Shown here: piece by piece, positions 25,426 through 34,563 of the stretch | Layout of the letters: each line of letters begins with the position of its first letter | Position numbering within the stretch: the stretch's first letter is position 1 | Origin: Phocaeicola coprophilus | Lineage (GTDB): Bacteria; Bacteroidota; Bacteroidia; Bacteroidales; Bacteroidaceae | Length of the DNA stretch: 64,000 nucleotides | Reading direction: 5' to 3' | Assembly (NCBI GenBank): GCA_016900015.1 | Contig: JACJJM010000011.1 | Location: 53,079 to 117,078, forward strand | Program-made: the position numbers and the translations under genes | The notes under the pieces: generated by a model | The model's input: the letters and a program-made list of their open reading frames with translations, nothing else | Database searches by the model: none | What the model was told of the DNA's origin: nothing

Positions 25426-26384
25426 AGAAGACTATCATCTGCATCCTTCTCAGCCTGATGAGTGGGCTGGCAGCCGTGGCCCAACAGTTCACGGTCGAAC
25501 GGTTTCGCCCTCTCCCCAACGACATCACGGCCTATATGCAACCTGTCAAGGACCTGAACGGAGAGGCTTGTGCGCTGGTCAAGGTGGTCGGCGACAAGGA
25601 CTTCGTGTTCTCCTCGCCCCTGGGTATCGTCAAGCGCGTGGACGAAGTGGGAGAAACCTGGATATATCTCCCCCACGGGACACGTCTGCTCACGCTGAAA
25701 CACCCGCGATGGGGCGTGCTGCGCAACTACCGTTTCCCCTCACCTCTGGAGTCGCGCCTCACCTACGAACTGGTCGTGCTCCCGCCGGTCCAGCCTGTCT
25801 CCGCAGAAGGCAGCATCCCCTTTCCTCGCCTGCATCCGGCAGGTTTCCTCCCCGCTCCCCATGACCGCACGGCAGTGTCCGGCGTACCCCTCCGCCCGCG
25901 CCGTATCCGAGAGCCTTGGCGATGGGTCGGCCTGCTTCATGCCGGCATCGGAAGCGGCGGTAGTTCTTTCGGCTTGCGTCTGGGTGCGATGCGCCGCCAC
26001 GGCGTCTATGTCTACGGACAAAGTAATTTCGCTTCCGCTCCCTCCACCCAGGGTGAATGCGACGAACAAGGCTTCTTCCCCGACGGTTCCCAACCGTACT
26101 ACACGGGCCGGACCTCCGATGCACGCTACTTATTGGCCGCAGGCTGCATGCACCGCCTCATCTCCGGCCTCCACCTCTATGAGGGCATCGGCTACGGGTC
26201 GCGGCAGGTCGCCTGGGAGACCAGCGAAGGGACTTATATCCTCAACACAGACTATTCGGCCCAGGGCCTGGCCGCCGAAGCAGGCCTGATGTGGCGTTGG
26301 CGCATGCTGATGGCATCGGCAGGTGCTTCGACCATACGCGGGCAATGGTGGGAATTCAACATCGGCCTGGGTATCACCTTCTAA
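25422..26384 (+). CDS. Secreted Bacteroidetes protein of unknown function (PEGA-like N-terminal part)
   Basis: A 320-residue protein with a cleavable signal peptide (about 1-20, ending AVA before QQ). The first 110 residues resemble a family seen often in Bacteroides secreted signalling loci: VERFRPLPNDITAYMQPVKD, ACALVKVVGDKDFVFSSPLG, and IYLPHGTRLLTLKHPRWGVL, a PEGA-like beta fold. The remainder is a Pro/Arg-rich stretch followed by strands (RWVGLLHAGIGSGGSSFGL, YLLAAGCMHRLISGLHLYE, GQWWEFNIGLGITF), an outer-membrane beta-barrel-like pattern. Function is not known. It starts 4 nt inside the WG-repeat gene and ends 13 nt before the LRR lipoprotein gene. Confidence 0.6.
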   Translation: MKKTIICILLSLMSGLAAVAQQFTVERFRPLPNDITAYMQPVKDLNGEACALVKVVGDKDFVFSSPLGIVKRVDEVGETWIYLPHGTRLLTLKHPRWGVLRNYRFPSPLESRLTYELVVLPPVQPVSAEGSIPFPRLHPAGFLPAPHDRTAVSGVPLRPRRIREPWRWVGLLHAGIGSGGSSFGLRLGAMRRHGVYVYGQSNFASAPSTQGECDEQGFFPDGSQPYYTGRTSDARYLLAAGCMHRLISGLHLYEGIGYGSRQVAWETSEGTYILNTDYSAQGLAAEAGLMWRWRMLMASAGASTIRGQWWEFNIGLGITF

Positions 26385-26397
26385 AAACGACACAAGC

Positions 26398-28026
26398 ATG
26401 AGACCTCTCTTTCAATCACTGACGTTCATCATCCTGCTCCTCACCTTCCTGTCTGCCTGCACAGACGAACAAGTACCGGCCAACCGTCCGCCGACACTCA
26501 CGCTCGACCCGGCCCAAGACATCACCCGCACCTCTGCTACACTGAGCGGGTCTGTGTCCATCCCCCAAGGCAGCCGGGTGGATGTCTGCCGCTTCTACTA
26601 TGGTCCGACGACTGCCGAGTTGACTCGCGTGGACGTCTCCCTGACAGACGAACGCGTATCAACCGGGCTGAAAGACCTTGTCCCAGGCACTACGTACCTT
26701 TATTATATGGAGGCCGGCACAAGCTCATCCCTTGTCAGCACCCCGACACTCACCTTCCAGACACTCCCCAATGTCAAGCCGACCCTGCACCCTGCGGTGA
26801 TAGCCGGACAAGGGCCGACAAGCGTCATGCTCCAATGCAAGCTGGCCGATGACGGAGGTTCGCCGGTCACGAGACAAGGCTTCCTCTATGCCGAGTCGGG
26901 AACGGCGACAAGTCTGGAAACAGCAGTAAGCGCCGAGTGGGAAGACTCCCTCATGCAGGTACGCATACTGGGCCTGAAAGAACATACACGCTACACCCTG
27001 CGTGCCTTTGCTGAAAACGAGTTGGGATGTGCCTACAGCGAACCGCTGGAGTTTGAGACCGACCAAGCGTTCCATCTCTACACACCTGGCACGCTCCCTC
27101 TGCTTGTCGAGGAGGACATCTATGCTTACGAAGACATTGCCCTTGCCGGACCGCTCAACGGGACTGACATCAAGCTCCTGCGCATGATGGCGGGCATGGA
27201 CGACCAGGAACACCCCACGCCGGGCCGACTGGCCAGACTCGACCTCACGGATGCCTCCATCGTGGAGGGAGGAGAGCCCTATCACTTCTCCCGCTATACG
27301 GAGACTGACGTGGTCGGCTATGCCATGTTTCGCGGATGTCCATACCTCTCCACCTTGAGACTGCCTTACGGTGTCAAGCGAGTCGAAAGCGATGCGTTCA
27401 CCGATTGTACGGCCTTGAAACGTCTGGGACTGGCCGAAGAGGTCGAAGAAATCGTTCCGTCTGCCGGTTGCACAGCCCTGCAAGACATTGAAGTCTCGAC
27501 TTCAAACGCTCACTTCAGCAGCCTGCAAGGCATCCTTTACAACAAAGACGGGACGAAATTGCTCTGGTATCCATTGGGAAAGAATGAAGACGAACTAGTG
27601 CTATCCCCTTCGCTCCTGGCACTGGGAGAATATGCCCTGCAAGAATGCAAGGCGAAACGGGTCATCCTTCCTGACATGCTGAAGGAAGTGGGACGAGGGG
27701 CATTCTTCCGTGCATCACTGGAGGAAATAAGGATACCCTCTCAAGTAGCAAGCCTGTACAGCGGCACATTCCAAGAATGCCGGTCGCTACACACCGTAAT
27801 CCTGGGCAGCGGCATTAAACTCGTGTCGGCCTACAGCTTCGCAGACTGTCCCTCGCTGACCACCCTGAGACTGGAATGCTCCCTCCCGCCGACGTGTGAC
27901 GAGACGGCCTTCGACCCGAAAGCCTTCACACAGTGTTCCCTCATTGTCCCGAAAGGTAGCTTGGAAATCTACCGCAATCATCCGCTTTGGGGACGCTTCC
28001 AGCACATCAGCGAAGCTACTGACTAA
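26398..28026 (+). CDS. FN3-like / BspA-LRR lipoprotein
   Basis: A 542-residue lipoprotein (lipobox LSAC, Cys about 20). Residues about 35-215 form two fibronectin type III-like modules (ITRTSATLSGSVSIPQGSRV with LVPGTTYLYYMEAG, and GPTSVMLQCKLADDGG with LKEHTRYTLRAFAENELG). Residues about 295-540 are BspA-type LRR_5 repeats (VVGYAMFRGCPYLSTLRLPYG, VESDAFTDCTALKRLGLAEE, VGRGAFFRASLEEIRIPSQV, YSFADCPSLTTLRLE). Such proteins bind host or bacterial surface ligands. The start at 26398 opens the signal peptide. Its stop overlaps that of the convergent kinase gene (28023-28026). Confidence 0.78.
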   Translation: MRPLFQSLTFIILLLTFLSACTDEQVPANRPPTLTLDPAQDITRTSATLSGSVSIPQGSRVDVCRFYYGPTTAELTRVDVSLTDERVSTGLKDLVPGTTYLYYMEAGTSSSLVSTPTLTFQTLPNVKPTLHPAVIAGQGPTSVMLQCKLADDGGSPVTRQGFLYAESGTATSLETAVSAEWEDSLMQVRILGLKEHTRYTLRAFAENELGCAYSEPLEFETDQAFHLYTPGTLPLLVEEDIYAYEDIALAGPLNGTDIKLLRMMAGMDDQEHPTPGRLARLDLTDASIVEGGEPYHFSRYTETDVVGYAMFRGCPYLSTLRLPYGVKRVESDAFTDCTALKRLGLAEEVEEIVPSAGCTALQDIEVSTSNAHFSSLQGILYNKDGTKLLWYPLGKNEDELVLSPSLLALGEYALQECKAKRVILPDMLKEVGRGAFFRASLEEIRIPSQVASLYSGTFQECRSLHTVILGSGIKLVSAYSFADCPSLTTLRLECSLPPTCDETAFDPKAFTQCSLIVPKGSLEIYRNHPLWGRFQHISEATD

Positions 28027-29156
28027 AGAGTCCGGTTCCGCCGTATCATGCGCCTCACCTCCTCGCCGATGGCCCTCCATTCCTGTCGGTAGGCTGCCGA
28101 CTGCTTCTGCTCCGGCAATGGATAAATCCGGTCCAGAGCCTGGCGCAACCGCTCCATAAGCCGCACGCTGTCTTGCGCCGCATAAGGCATTCGCCCAAAC
28201 TCTTCAAACAAAATCTGCCGGCAAGAAGGGGCTATGACCGAATTGCCGCGAGCTGCAGGCATGACGAAGTCGGTCTCCCCGGAAGAAGCCTCCATCCTCC
28301 CGGCCAACTGCCATCCGGCCAGAAGGACCACGACCGCCACGGCTGCCACGCCCCACCGCCAACTGCTCCTTGCCTGCAACGCCTCCACCACAGCAGCCGC
28401 ATCGGCGTAACGCTTTTCCTTGTCAGGCTGCATGCAGACGGAAGCCACCCGCTTCAGGCGGCGGTCATGCAGAAGAACGCCCATCTCCCTCAGAATCACG
28501 CCCAGCGAATAGAGATCACAACGGAAGTCCCACGAGGAAGCGGGTTGCAACAGTTCCGGCGCCATGTAACGCTTCGTCCCGGCGGGGACCTTCAACAGAT
28601 AGGAATCGTCACAGTCGGACAGGCTGAAGTCTATCAGCTTCACATTCTGCCCATTGTGGGTGATGAGGATGTTCTCCGGCTTCAAGTCGCGATGCACAAT
28701 CTGCTTGCTGTGCATGTATTGCAGCGCACCACACAGCTCACGCACCAGTTTGCGCGACAAGGGCCGTGTCAATTTCCCGCTGTCCATCAGCTCGCGCAGG
28801 GTGATGCCGTCGACATACTCCAAGACAATGCCATGCCCCAGTCCGTCCACATTCTCCCAACCCAGAGTGCGGCGTATGTTCGGATGGTCAAGCTGATAGC
28901 CGATGGAAAATTCCTTTTGCAACATCTTCTCATAGAAAGCAACTCCGGCACAGCCGGGCTTCAAAGTCTTCAGCAAATGGAGCTTTCCATAGGAAGGAAA
29001 GGAAAAAAGATAGCAATAACCGTCAGCCGAAGCATAAAAAGACGAACTGACAGTGAGCGGTTGCTCATAACGCAGTCCGTCCTGCTCCACGAACCCGGAG
29101 CTGTCCCACATGTTGCCATCTGTCGCGGCCCGGTGGCCTGCCTTGTGCTCATCCAT
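28023..29156 (-). CDS. Membrane-anchored Hanks-type Ser/Thr protein kinase with altered DFG motif
   Basis: A 377-residue protein: kinase domain (about 25-260), one membrane segment (about 267-287, VAAVAVVVLLAGW) and an 88-residue C-terminal domain outside. The ATP-binding Lys is K63 (LLKTLK), the catalytic loop is HRDLKPEN (155-162), the metal Asp is D176 but in DFS instead of DFG, and APE is at 199-201. The glycine-rich loop is poorly formed (YASADGYCYLFSF), so activity may be reduced or lost. It faces the WG-repeat, PEGA-like and LRR genes, a combination that suggests a signalling function linked to them; this is inferred. Confidence 0.82.
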   Translation of the reverse strand: MDEHKAGHRAATDGNMWDSSGFVEQDGLRYEQPLTVSSSFYASADGYCYLFSFPSYGKLHLLKTLKPGCAGVAFYEKMLQKEFSIGYQLDHPNIRRTLGWENVDGLGHGIVLEYVDGITLRELMDSGKLTRPLSRKLVRELCGALQYMHSKQIVHRDLKPENILITHNGQNVKLIDFSLSDCDDSYLLKVPAGTKRYMAPELLQPASSWDFRCDLYSLGVILREMGVLLHDRRLKRVASVCMQPDKEKRYADAAAVVEALQARSSWRWGVAAVAVVVLLAGWQLAGRMEASSGETDFVMPAARGNSVIAPSCRQILFEEFGRMPYAAQDSVRLMERLRQALDRIYPLPEQKQSAAYRQEWRAIGEEVRRMIRRNRTL

Positions 29157-29210
29157 ACTTTCTATACTTTTTTATCCAGATTTGTCCGGGGAGACACCCC
29201 GATGCCTGCA

Positions 29211-29240
29211 AATATACCCCCTTTCTGAAAAACAGCCAAA
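29211..29240 (-). promoter_or_regulatory. Promoter of the Ser/Thr kinase gene
   Basis: On the minus strand, TTTG (29240-29237) is followed after 18 nt by TATATTTG (29218-29211), close to the standard arrangement. The start codon is about 50 nt downstream. Confidence 0.65.
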
Positions 29241-29325
29241 CATGCCCGCATGTTCCCGACAGGACTGAACTTCTGAAATGTCCGGACGAAGCAATCACAC
29301 AGGGACATCTTACGGATTATTTGCT

Positions 29326-29333
29326 TACCTTTG
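29326..29333 (+). promoter_or_regulatory. Probable -7 element of the SGNH hydrolase gene
   Basis: TACCTTTG matches TAnnTTTG and ends 40 nt before the ATG at 29374. No TTTG at 19 nt. Confidence 0.5.
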
Positions 29334-29373
29334 TGTCCAGGAAACAAGAAACACTCATAATTCGCACAATCCT

Positions 29374-30207
29374 ATGTATATAAGAATTACTACCTGCCTG
29401 CTGGCCGCGTCGCTGATTGCATCTCCGGTCAGCGCAACGCCCCTCGACGGAAGGGACACCCCGCAATCCTCCCTCCTTGTCCACCCCTGGAAAGGCAAAC
29501 GCGTCGCCTTCCTGGGCGACTCCATCACCGACGCTGTCCACGTCGGCACCACTAAATGTTATTGGGAATGCCTGGCCGAATGGCTTGACCTCATCCCGCA
29601 AGTGTATGCCAAGAACGGTAACCAATGGGACGGCGTACTGCGCCAGGCCGAACGACTGAAGGCCGACGGCACGGAGGTGGATGCCATCATCATCTTCGCC
29701 GGGACAAACGACTACAATGCCGGCATTCCCCTGGGCGAATGGTATGACTACGCACAGACGGAGACTACCGTCAAGGGCGGGGGCAAGGAAGTGCGCACAC
29801 GACGCATGCCGCAAACAAACGGCGCGACATTCCGCGGACGTATCAACCGCGTGATGGACTATCTGAAGACGAATTTCCCGGAACAGCAAATCATCATCCT
29901 GACCCCTATCCATCGGGCCGCAGCTCAATTCAGCAACCAGAATATCCAGCCCGAAGAAGCATTTCCCAACAAATTGGGCCTCTATGTCGACGCGTATGTC
30001 AACGCGGTGAAGGAAGCTGCCAATGTATGGGCTGTGCCCGTCATCGACCTCAACAGCCTGTCCGGCCTCTACCCGATGAACGACGCACATGCACGCTATT
30101 TCCACGACAAAGACACGGACCGTCTGCACCCCAACGCCGAGGGACACCGCCGCATGGCACTGACACTGATGTATCAGCTGCTGGCTCTCCCGGCTTCGTT
30201 CCGATGA
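29374..30207 (+). CDS. Secreted SGNH/GDSL-family esterase
   Basis: A 277-residue protein with a signal peptide (about 1-24, ending SATP). The four SGNH blocks are visible: block I GKRVAFLGDSITDAVHVG with the catalytic Ser in GDS, block II with a Gly after WDG, block III IFAGTNDYNAG with the Asn, and block V DTDRLHPNAEGHRRM with Asp and His of the triad. Family members are esterases, including carbohydrate esterases that remove acetyl groups. The substrate is unknown. The start at 29374 (MYIRITTCLL) opens the signal peptide and lies 40 nt after a TACCTTTG box. Single gene; its 3' end is followed by repeat copy D. Confidence 0.85.
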   Translation: MYIRITTCLLAASLIASPVSATPLDGRDTPQSSLLVHPWKGKRVAFLGDSITDAVHVGTTKCYWECLAEWLDLIPQVYAKNGNQWDGVLRQAERLKADGTEVDAIIIFAGTNDYNAGIPLGEWYDYAQTETTVKGGGKEVRTRRMPQTNGATFRGRINRVMDYLKTNFPEQQIIILTPIHRAAAQFSNQNIQPEEAFPNKLGLYVDAYVNAVKEAANVWAVPVIDLNSLSGLYPMNDAHARYFHDKDTDRLHPNAEGHRRMALTLMYQLLALPASFR

Positions 30208-30370
30208 AGGGGGTGATATGTCAAGATGAATACCAAACATACAGGCACAAAGGAACAGCGTTTTTATCTCGTTCATTCAGAACAGTTTTCCTCCATGCCT
30301 TTGTGCCTCCGCTTTTAGAGCTCTCCATATTGGCAGACGCCCTTTCCCTGCCTGCAAAAGGGGGTATAAA

Positions 30371-30462
30371 GCCCGCCCGACCTTACCCTCTATTCCGTCC
30401 GACCACGCCTTCCTTTCCGTGGTCGGGCCGAGTTAAGGGTAAGGTCGGGCGGAATAGAGGGC
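30371..30462. repeat. Modular 22-bp-unit intergenic repeat, copy D
   Basis: A large imperfect palindrome. The left side reads CCGCCCGACC then TTACCCTCTATT, then CCGTCCGACCACG; the right side is CGTGGTCGGGC then CGAGTTAAGGGTAA then GGTCGGGCGGAATAGAGGG. The two sides match over about 36 nt with five mismatches. It lies between convergent genes (SGNH hydrolase and Crp/Fnr regulator). The rest of the 340-bp gap (30,208-30,547) shows nothing recognisable. Confidence 0.82.
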
Positions 30463-30547
30463 GCTCAAACGAGCGTTCCAGCCCCCCAAATGGCAGTGTT
30501 CGATTTCTCCGAATCCGATGTAGACCCTCACCCGCCTTTCACAACAT

Positions 30548-31171
30548 TCAACGGTCATCCAACACAACAAATTTCTTTCCTTCGATACGTATCCGTCCTT
30601 CTGCCGCAAGTTCTGACAGCGCACGGGCCAGAGAAGGGCGGGCCACACCTAATATATATGCCACTTCCTGCTGATTGTTTATTGTGCCATGCAGCTTCAA
30701 GAAATTGAGCAAGCGTTCCTTTAATCCCAACAAAGCAAACTCATTGAGCTTTCGGCTTAAAAACAAGCTACGTTCGGAAATGACTTGAAGAAAATTTTGC
30801 ATCAAGCGCGGATTGCCATGCATGGCCTCCAAGAAGTTGTCACGCCCCACAGCGATCACCTCACATCGTTCCTGCGCTTCCAGATTGACCGGAAAACGAT
30901 TTTCAGAAGCGAAGAGGAAAGCCGGAGCCAAGAGTTCTACGGCTTGCAGATGGTCTATGGTCAACTGCTTGCCATCGGGACTCACCATCTGCGCACGGGC
31001 GTTCCCTTCGGCCAGGATATAGAGTGCCCGGCACGGGTCACCTTGCAACGCGATGAATTCACCCTCGCTATAGCGGCGTATGGCATTGCCCTGCATCTCC
31101 AACAACACGGACAGTTCCCGCTCTTTCATTCCCGCAAAGAGCGGATGAGTCGACAATCGAGTTATATCCAT
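30548..31171 (-). CDS. Crp/Fnr-family transcription regulator (HcpR-like)
   Basis: A 207-residue regulator with an N-terminal cyclic-nucleotide-binding-like sensor (about 1-120; SEGEFIALQGDPCRALYILAEG) and a C-terminal winged HTH (about 145-205; NNQQEVAYILGVARPSLARALSEL). No Fnr-type N-terminal cysteines are seen, so it is not an Fe-S Fnr; in Porphyromonas the related HcpR senses NO through heme, and the same is plausible here. The start at 31171 (MDITRLSTHPLF) is the usual family N-terminus. It is divergent from hcp, and a TGTnAC-N4-GTnACA palindrome between them is the likely binding site, so it probably controls hcp and itself. Confidence 0.85.
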   Translation of the reverse strand: MDITRLSTHPLFAGMKERELSVLLEMQGNAIRRYSEGEFIALQGDPCRALYILAEGNARAQMVSPDGKQLTIDHLQAVELLAPAFLFASENRFPVNLEAQERCEVIAVGRDNFLEAMHGNPRLMQNFLQVISERSLFLSRKLNEFALLGLKERLLNFLKLHGTINNQQEVAYILGVARPSLARALSELAAEGRIRIEGKKFVVLDDR

Positions 31172-31195
31172 TGATTTACATTCTTTAATAATCCA

Positions 31196-31240
31196 TGTCA
31201 CATAGGTTACAGATTACGGCACAAGGATTCAGCATCTTTG
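31196..31240 (+). promoter_or_regulatory. Crp/Fnr-type operator and hcp promoter
   Basis: TGTCACATAGGTTACA (31196-31211) is a palindrome of the form TGTnAC-N4-GTnACA. A near-consensus -7 box CATCTTTG (31233-31240) follows. With transcription starting near 31244 the palindrome is centred near -41, the classic class II activator position. It also lies 25 nt upstream of the divergent regulator's ATG, so autoregulation is likely. Confidence 0.65.
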
Positions 31241-31292
31241 CACAAAGATAAAGGAAACCCTGTGATTTATTGCAGGCTAAAAAACAGAAACT

Positions 31293-32951
31293 ATGACAGA
31301 AAATGCAATGTTTTGCTTCCAATGCCAGGAAGCTGCCCGCGGGACGGGCTGCACGCTGAAAGGCGTATGCGGAAAAGACAGTCGCACGGCGGCTGCTATG
31401 GACTTGTTACTATTTGTAGTGCGGGGCGTATCGGTGGTCGCAGACGAACTGCGCATCCACGGACATGAGATTGCTCCGGAAACCAATCGTTTCATCGTGG
31501 ACTCCCTGTTCAGCACCATTACAAATGCCAACTTTGATGAAGAGAGCATCTGCCGGCGCATTGACCACGGTCTGACGTTACGTGACAACCTCATCAACGA
31601 AGCACAAAGGTTCGACTTGTCACTCCCGGCCGTGGACGAACTGACTTGGCGCGGGAAGCGGGCCGACTATGAGGTCAAGGCCGCGACAGTGGGCGTGCTT
31701 CGAGAAACCGATGCAGACACTCGTTCCCTGAAAGAACTCATCGTCTACGGTCTGAAAGGCATGGCCGCTTATCTGGAACATGCCATGCGGCTGGAACATG
31801 ATGACAAGAGCCTGCATGCCTTCATGCAACATGCACTGGCCGCCATCACTTGCGGCAGTCTTTCGGCTGAAGAACTATTGTCACTTGTCATGCAGACCGG
31901 TGAAGCCGGCGTCAAGACCATGGCTTTGCTCGACACGGCCAACACCGCCCGCTACGGCCAACCGGAAATGACCCGGGTGAACATCGGCGTACGCAACCGT
32001 CCGGGTATCCTCATCAGCGGACATGACCTGCGCGACCTGGAAGAACTTTTGGAACAGACCAAAGATGCAGGCATCGACGTCTATACACACAGTGAAATGC
32101 TCCCGGGCCACTACTACCCGGCATTCAAGAAATATGCACACTTCGCAGGCAACTATGGAAATGCCTGGTGGAAACAGCGCGAGGAATTCAGTTCGTTCAA
32201 CGGTCCTATCCTCTTCACCACCAACTGCATCGTGCCACCTCTGCCTGGTGCGAACTACAAGAATCGTGTATTCACCACAAACTCCACCGGCTATCCCGGC
32301 TTCAAGCACATTCAGACCGGAGCTGACGGGCGCAAGGACTTCAGCGAAATCATCGCCCTGGCCAAGCAATGTCAACCGCCCACGGAAATCGAACGGGGCG
32401 AAATCTTGGGCGGATTTGCCCACAACCAGGTCATGGCTTTGGCAGGTCCTGTGGTGGAAGCCGTGAAGAGCGGAGCCATCCGACGCTTTATCGTAATGGC
32501 CGGTTGTGACGGACGCATGAAGACCCGCGAGTATTACACCGAGTTTGCACGTCGCTTGCCCAAAGACACTGTCATCCTGACGGCCGGTTGTGCCAAGTAC
32601 CGTTACAACAAACTCAACTTGGGTGACATCAACGGTATCCCACGCGTACTTGACGCCGGCCAATGCAACGACTCTTACTCGCTGGCAGTCATAGCCCTGA
32701 AACTAAAAGAAGTATTTGCCCTGGCCGATATTAACGAGCTGCCCATCACCTACAACATCGCATGGTATGAACAAAAGGCCGTCATCGTGCTATTGGCTTT
32801 ATTAAGCCTGGGTGTGAAAAATATCCATCTGGGACCCACTCTCCCTGCCTTTCTTTCACCGGGCGTAGCCAACGTGTTAGTGGAAAAATTCGGCATAGCA
32901 GGCATTGGAGAAGTGGAAAGCGACCTGGGCTTGTTTGGCCTGAGTGCCTAA
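31293..32951 (+). CDS. hcp: Hydroxylamine reductase (hybrid-cluster protein)
   Basis: A 552-residue hybrid-cluster protein. The N-terminal cysteines C8, C11, C20 and C26 have the Cx2Cx8Cx5C spacing of class I/III proteins with a [4Fe-4S] cluster, and the length fits class I. Segments [23 protein letters not shown] and [12 protein letters not shown] hold further cluster ligands. The enzyme reduces hydroxylamine in vitro; in vivo it is thought to act as an NO reductase and protect against nitrosative stress. The divergent Crp/Fnr gene and the palindrome upstream fit NO-responsive control. The following hairpin at 32,987-33,030 ends the transcript. Confidence 0.96.
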   Translation: MTENAMFCFQCQEAARGTGCTLKGVCGKDSRTAAAMDLLLFVVRGVSVVADELRIHGHEIAPETNRFIVDSLFSTITNANFDEESICRRIDHGLTLRDNLINEAQRFDLSLPAVDELTWRGKRADYEVKAATVGVLRETDADTRSLKELIVYGLKGMAAYLEHAMRLEHDDKSLHAFMQHALAAITCGSLSAEELLSLVMQTGEAGVKTMALLDTANTARYGQPEMTRVNIGVRNRPGILISGHDLRDLEELLEQTKDAGIDVYTHSEMLPGHYYPAFKKYAHFAGNYGNAWWKQREEFSSFNGPILFTTNCIVPPLPGANYKNRVFTTNSTGYPGFKHIQTGADGRKDFSEIIALAKQCQPPTEIERGEILGGFAHNQVMALAGPVVEAVKSGAIRRFIVMAGCDGRMKTREYYTEFARRLPKDTVILTAGCAKYRYNKLNLGDINGIPRVLDAGQCNDSYSLAVIALKLKEVFALADINELPITYNIAWYEQKAVIVLLALLSLGVKNIHLGPTLPAFLSPGVANVLVEKFGIAGIGEVESDLGLFGLSA

Positions 32952-32986
32952 TTCCGGCTTTCCCAAACCCCATCCCGGTTTGACGA

Positions 32987-33030
32987 AAAGAGGAAGTTGT
33001 GTCAGACGAATCTGAACCAACTTCCTCTTT
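32987..33030. terminator. Bidirectional hairpin terminator between hcp and asnS
   Basis: AAAGAGGAAGTTG (32987-32999) and its exact complement (33018-33030) form a 13-bp perfect stem with an 18-nt loop. A T-rich run follows on the plus strand, and TTTTC follows on the minus strand, so it can end both convergent transcripts. Confidence 0.8.
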
Positions 33031-33056
33031 ATATTTCTTGATATGTCCGAAGACCA

Positions 33057-34460
33057 TCAGAACTCTGCGTTACGCGGAGTGCGCGGGAACGGAATCACAT
33101 CACGTATATTGGTCATACCAGTCACGAAGAGCAACAGTCGTTCGAAACCGAGTCCGAATCCTGAGTGCGGGCAAGAACCAAACTTGCGCGTATCGAGATA
33201 CCACCACATGTCCTTCATCGGGATGTGCAGCTCGTTGATGCGGTTGAGCAGCTTGTCATAGTCTGCCTCACGCTCGGAGCCGCCGATAATCTCGCCAATC
33301 TTCGGGAAGAGAACATCCATCGCGCGGACCGTCTTGCCGTCGTCGTTCTGCTTCATGTAGAATGCCTTGATTTCCTTCGGATAGTCCGTCAGGATGACAG
33401 GACGCTTGAAGTGGTCTTCGACCAGGAAGCGTTCGTGCTCGGAAGCCAAGTCTACCCCCCAATAGACCGGGAACTCAAACTTGTGTCCGGCTGCGACAGC
33501 CTCCTCCAGGATTTTGATACCTTCGGTGTAGGGCAGGCGGACGAAGTCTTCCTTCAACACACCTTGCAGACGCTCGATGAGCCCCTTGTCGAACATGTCG
33601 TTGAGGAACTTCACGTCGTCATAGCAGTTGTCCAATGCCCACTGTACACAGTATTTGATAAACTCCTCTGCGAGGTCCATGTTGTCCGTAATGTCATTGA
33701 AAGCCACCTCCGGCTCAATCATCCAAAACTCAGCCAAGTGGCGCGGCGTGTTGGAGTTTTCAGCACGAAACGTCGGACCAAACGTATAAATGGCACCCAA
33801 GGACGTTGCCGCCAGCTCGCCTTCCAACTGTCCGGACACGGTCAGACTGGTCTGCTTGCCGAAGAAATCGTCGTCATAGATGATAGAACCTTTCTCGTCC
33901 TTCTTCAAGTCATAGAGGTTCATCGTGGTCACCTGGAACATCTGTCCGGCACCTTCACAGTCAGAAGCCGTGATAATGGGCGTGTGGAAATAGAAGAAGC
34001 CCTTCTCATGGAAGAACTTATGGATGGCATAAGCCATGTGGTGACGGATGCGGAACACAGCACCGAAGGTGTTCGTGCGGGGACGCAGATGGGCAATCTC
34101 GCGCAGGAACTCCATCGAGTGGCCCTTCTTCTGCAAGGGATACGTGCTGTCACAAGTACCCAGCACTTCGATGTCTGTCGCATGGATTTCCACAGCCTGT
34201 CCGGAGCCGACAGAAGCCACAAGCGTGCCGTTCACGCTCAGACAGGCGCCGGTGGTGATGAGCTTCAGCAAGTCAGCGTCGAACTTGTCCACATCGACCA
34301 CCACTTGCACATTATGAATAGTAGAACCATCATTAATAGCCACGAAGTTGACTTGTTTACTACCGCGGCGGGTACGTACCCAGCCTTTCACATTGACTTG
34401 CGCACCCACGTCGGTACGCTTCAGCAGGTCGACAACCTTTGTTCTACGAATTGTTTCCAT
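33057..34460 (-). CDS. asnS: Asparagine-tRNA ligase
   Basis: A 467-residue class IIb synthetase. The N-terminal OB-fold anticodon-binding domain (about 10-100) includes [21 protein letters not shown]; motif 2 is in [25 protein letters not shown] sequence, and motif 3 is [16 protein letters not shown] followed by [12 protein letters not shown]. The latter discriminates Asn/Asp enzymes, and the absence of an AspRS-type GAD insertion with overall length near 465 favours AsnRS. It charges tRNA-Asn with asparagine. Upstream is a heptad-type hairpin and the pseudouridine synthase gene; downstream is the shared terminator with hcp. Confidence 0.95.
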   Translation of the reverse strand: METIRRTKVVDLLKRTDVGAQVNVKGWVRTRRGSKQVNFVAINDGSTIHNVQVVVDVDKFDADLLKLITTGACLSVNGTLVASVGSGQAVEIHATDIEVLGTCDSTYPLQKKGHSMEFLREIAHLRPRTNTFGAVFRIRHHMAYAIHKFFHEKGFFYFHTPIITASDCEGAGQMFQVTTMNLYDLKKDEKGSIIYDDDFFGKQTSLTVSGQLEGELAATSLGAIYTFGPTFRAENSNTPRHLAEFWMIEPEVAFNDITDNMDLAEEFIKYCVQWALDNCYDDVKFLNDMFDKGLIERLQGVLKEDFVRLPYTEGIKILEEAVAAGHKFEFPVYWGVDLASEHERFLVEDHFKRPVILTDYPKEIKAFYMKQNDDGKTVRAMDVLFPKIGEIIGGSEREADYDKLLNRINELHIPMKDMWWYLDTRKFGSCPHSGFGLGFERLLLFVTGMTNIRDVIPFPRTPRNAEF

Positions 34461-34470
34461 AAAAGTATTG

Positions 34471-34556
34471 TTAATGAAGAATTAAGAATGAAGAATGAAG
34501 AATCATACTGCTGAAGAACCTTGTCCTTCATCCGTCATTCTTCATCCTTCATTTCA
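34471..34556. repeat. Heptad-type hairpin repeat between the pseudouridine synthase gene and asnS
   Basis: The left side is built of GAAGAAT/TTAAGAA heptads (34473-34503), the right side of their complements (TCATTCTTCATCCTTCATT, 34535-34553), giving an imperfect inverted repeat. It is closely similar to the element at 48.8 kb. It fills the whole gap between the two genes and probably folds as an RNA hairpin in the shared transcript. Confidence 0.7.
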
Positions 34557-34563
34557 TATGATT

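Noticed and set aside
33165..34514. 449-codon plus-strand frame opposite asnS
   Set aside because: Antisense to a clear asnS; no family features.
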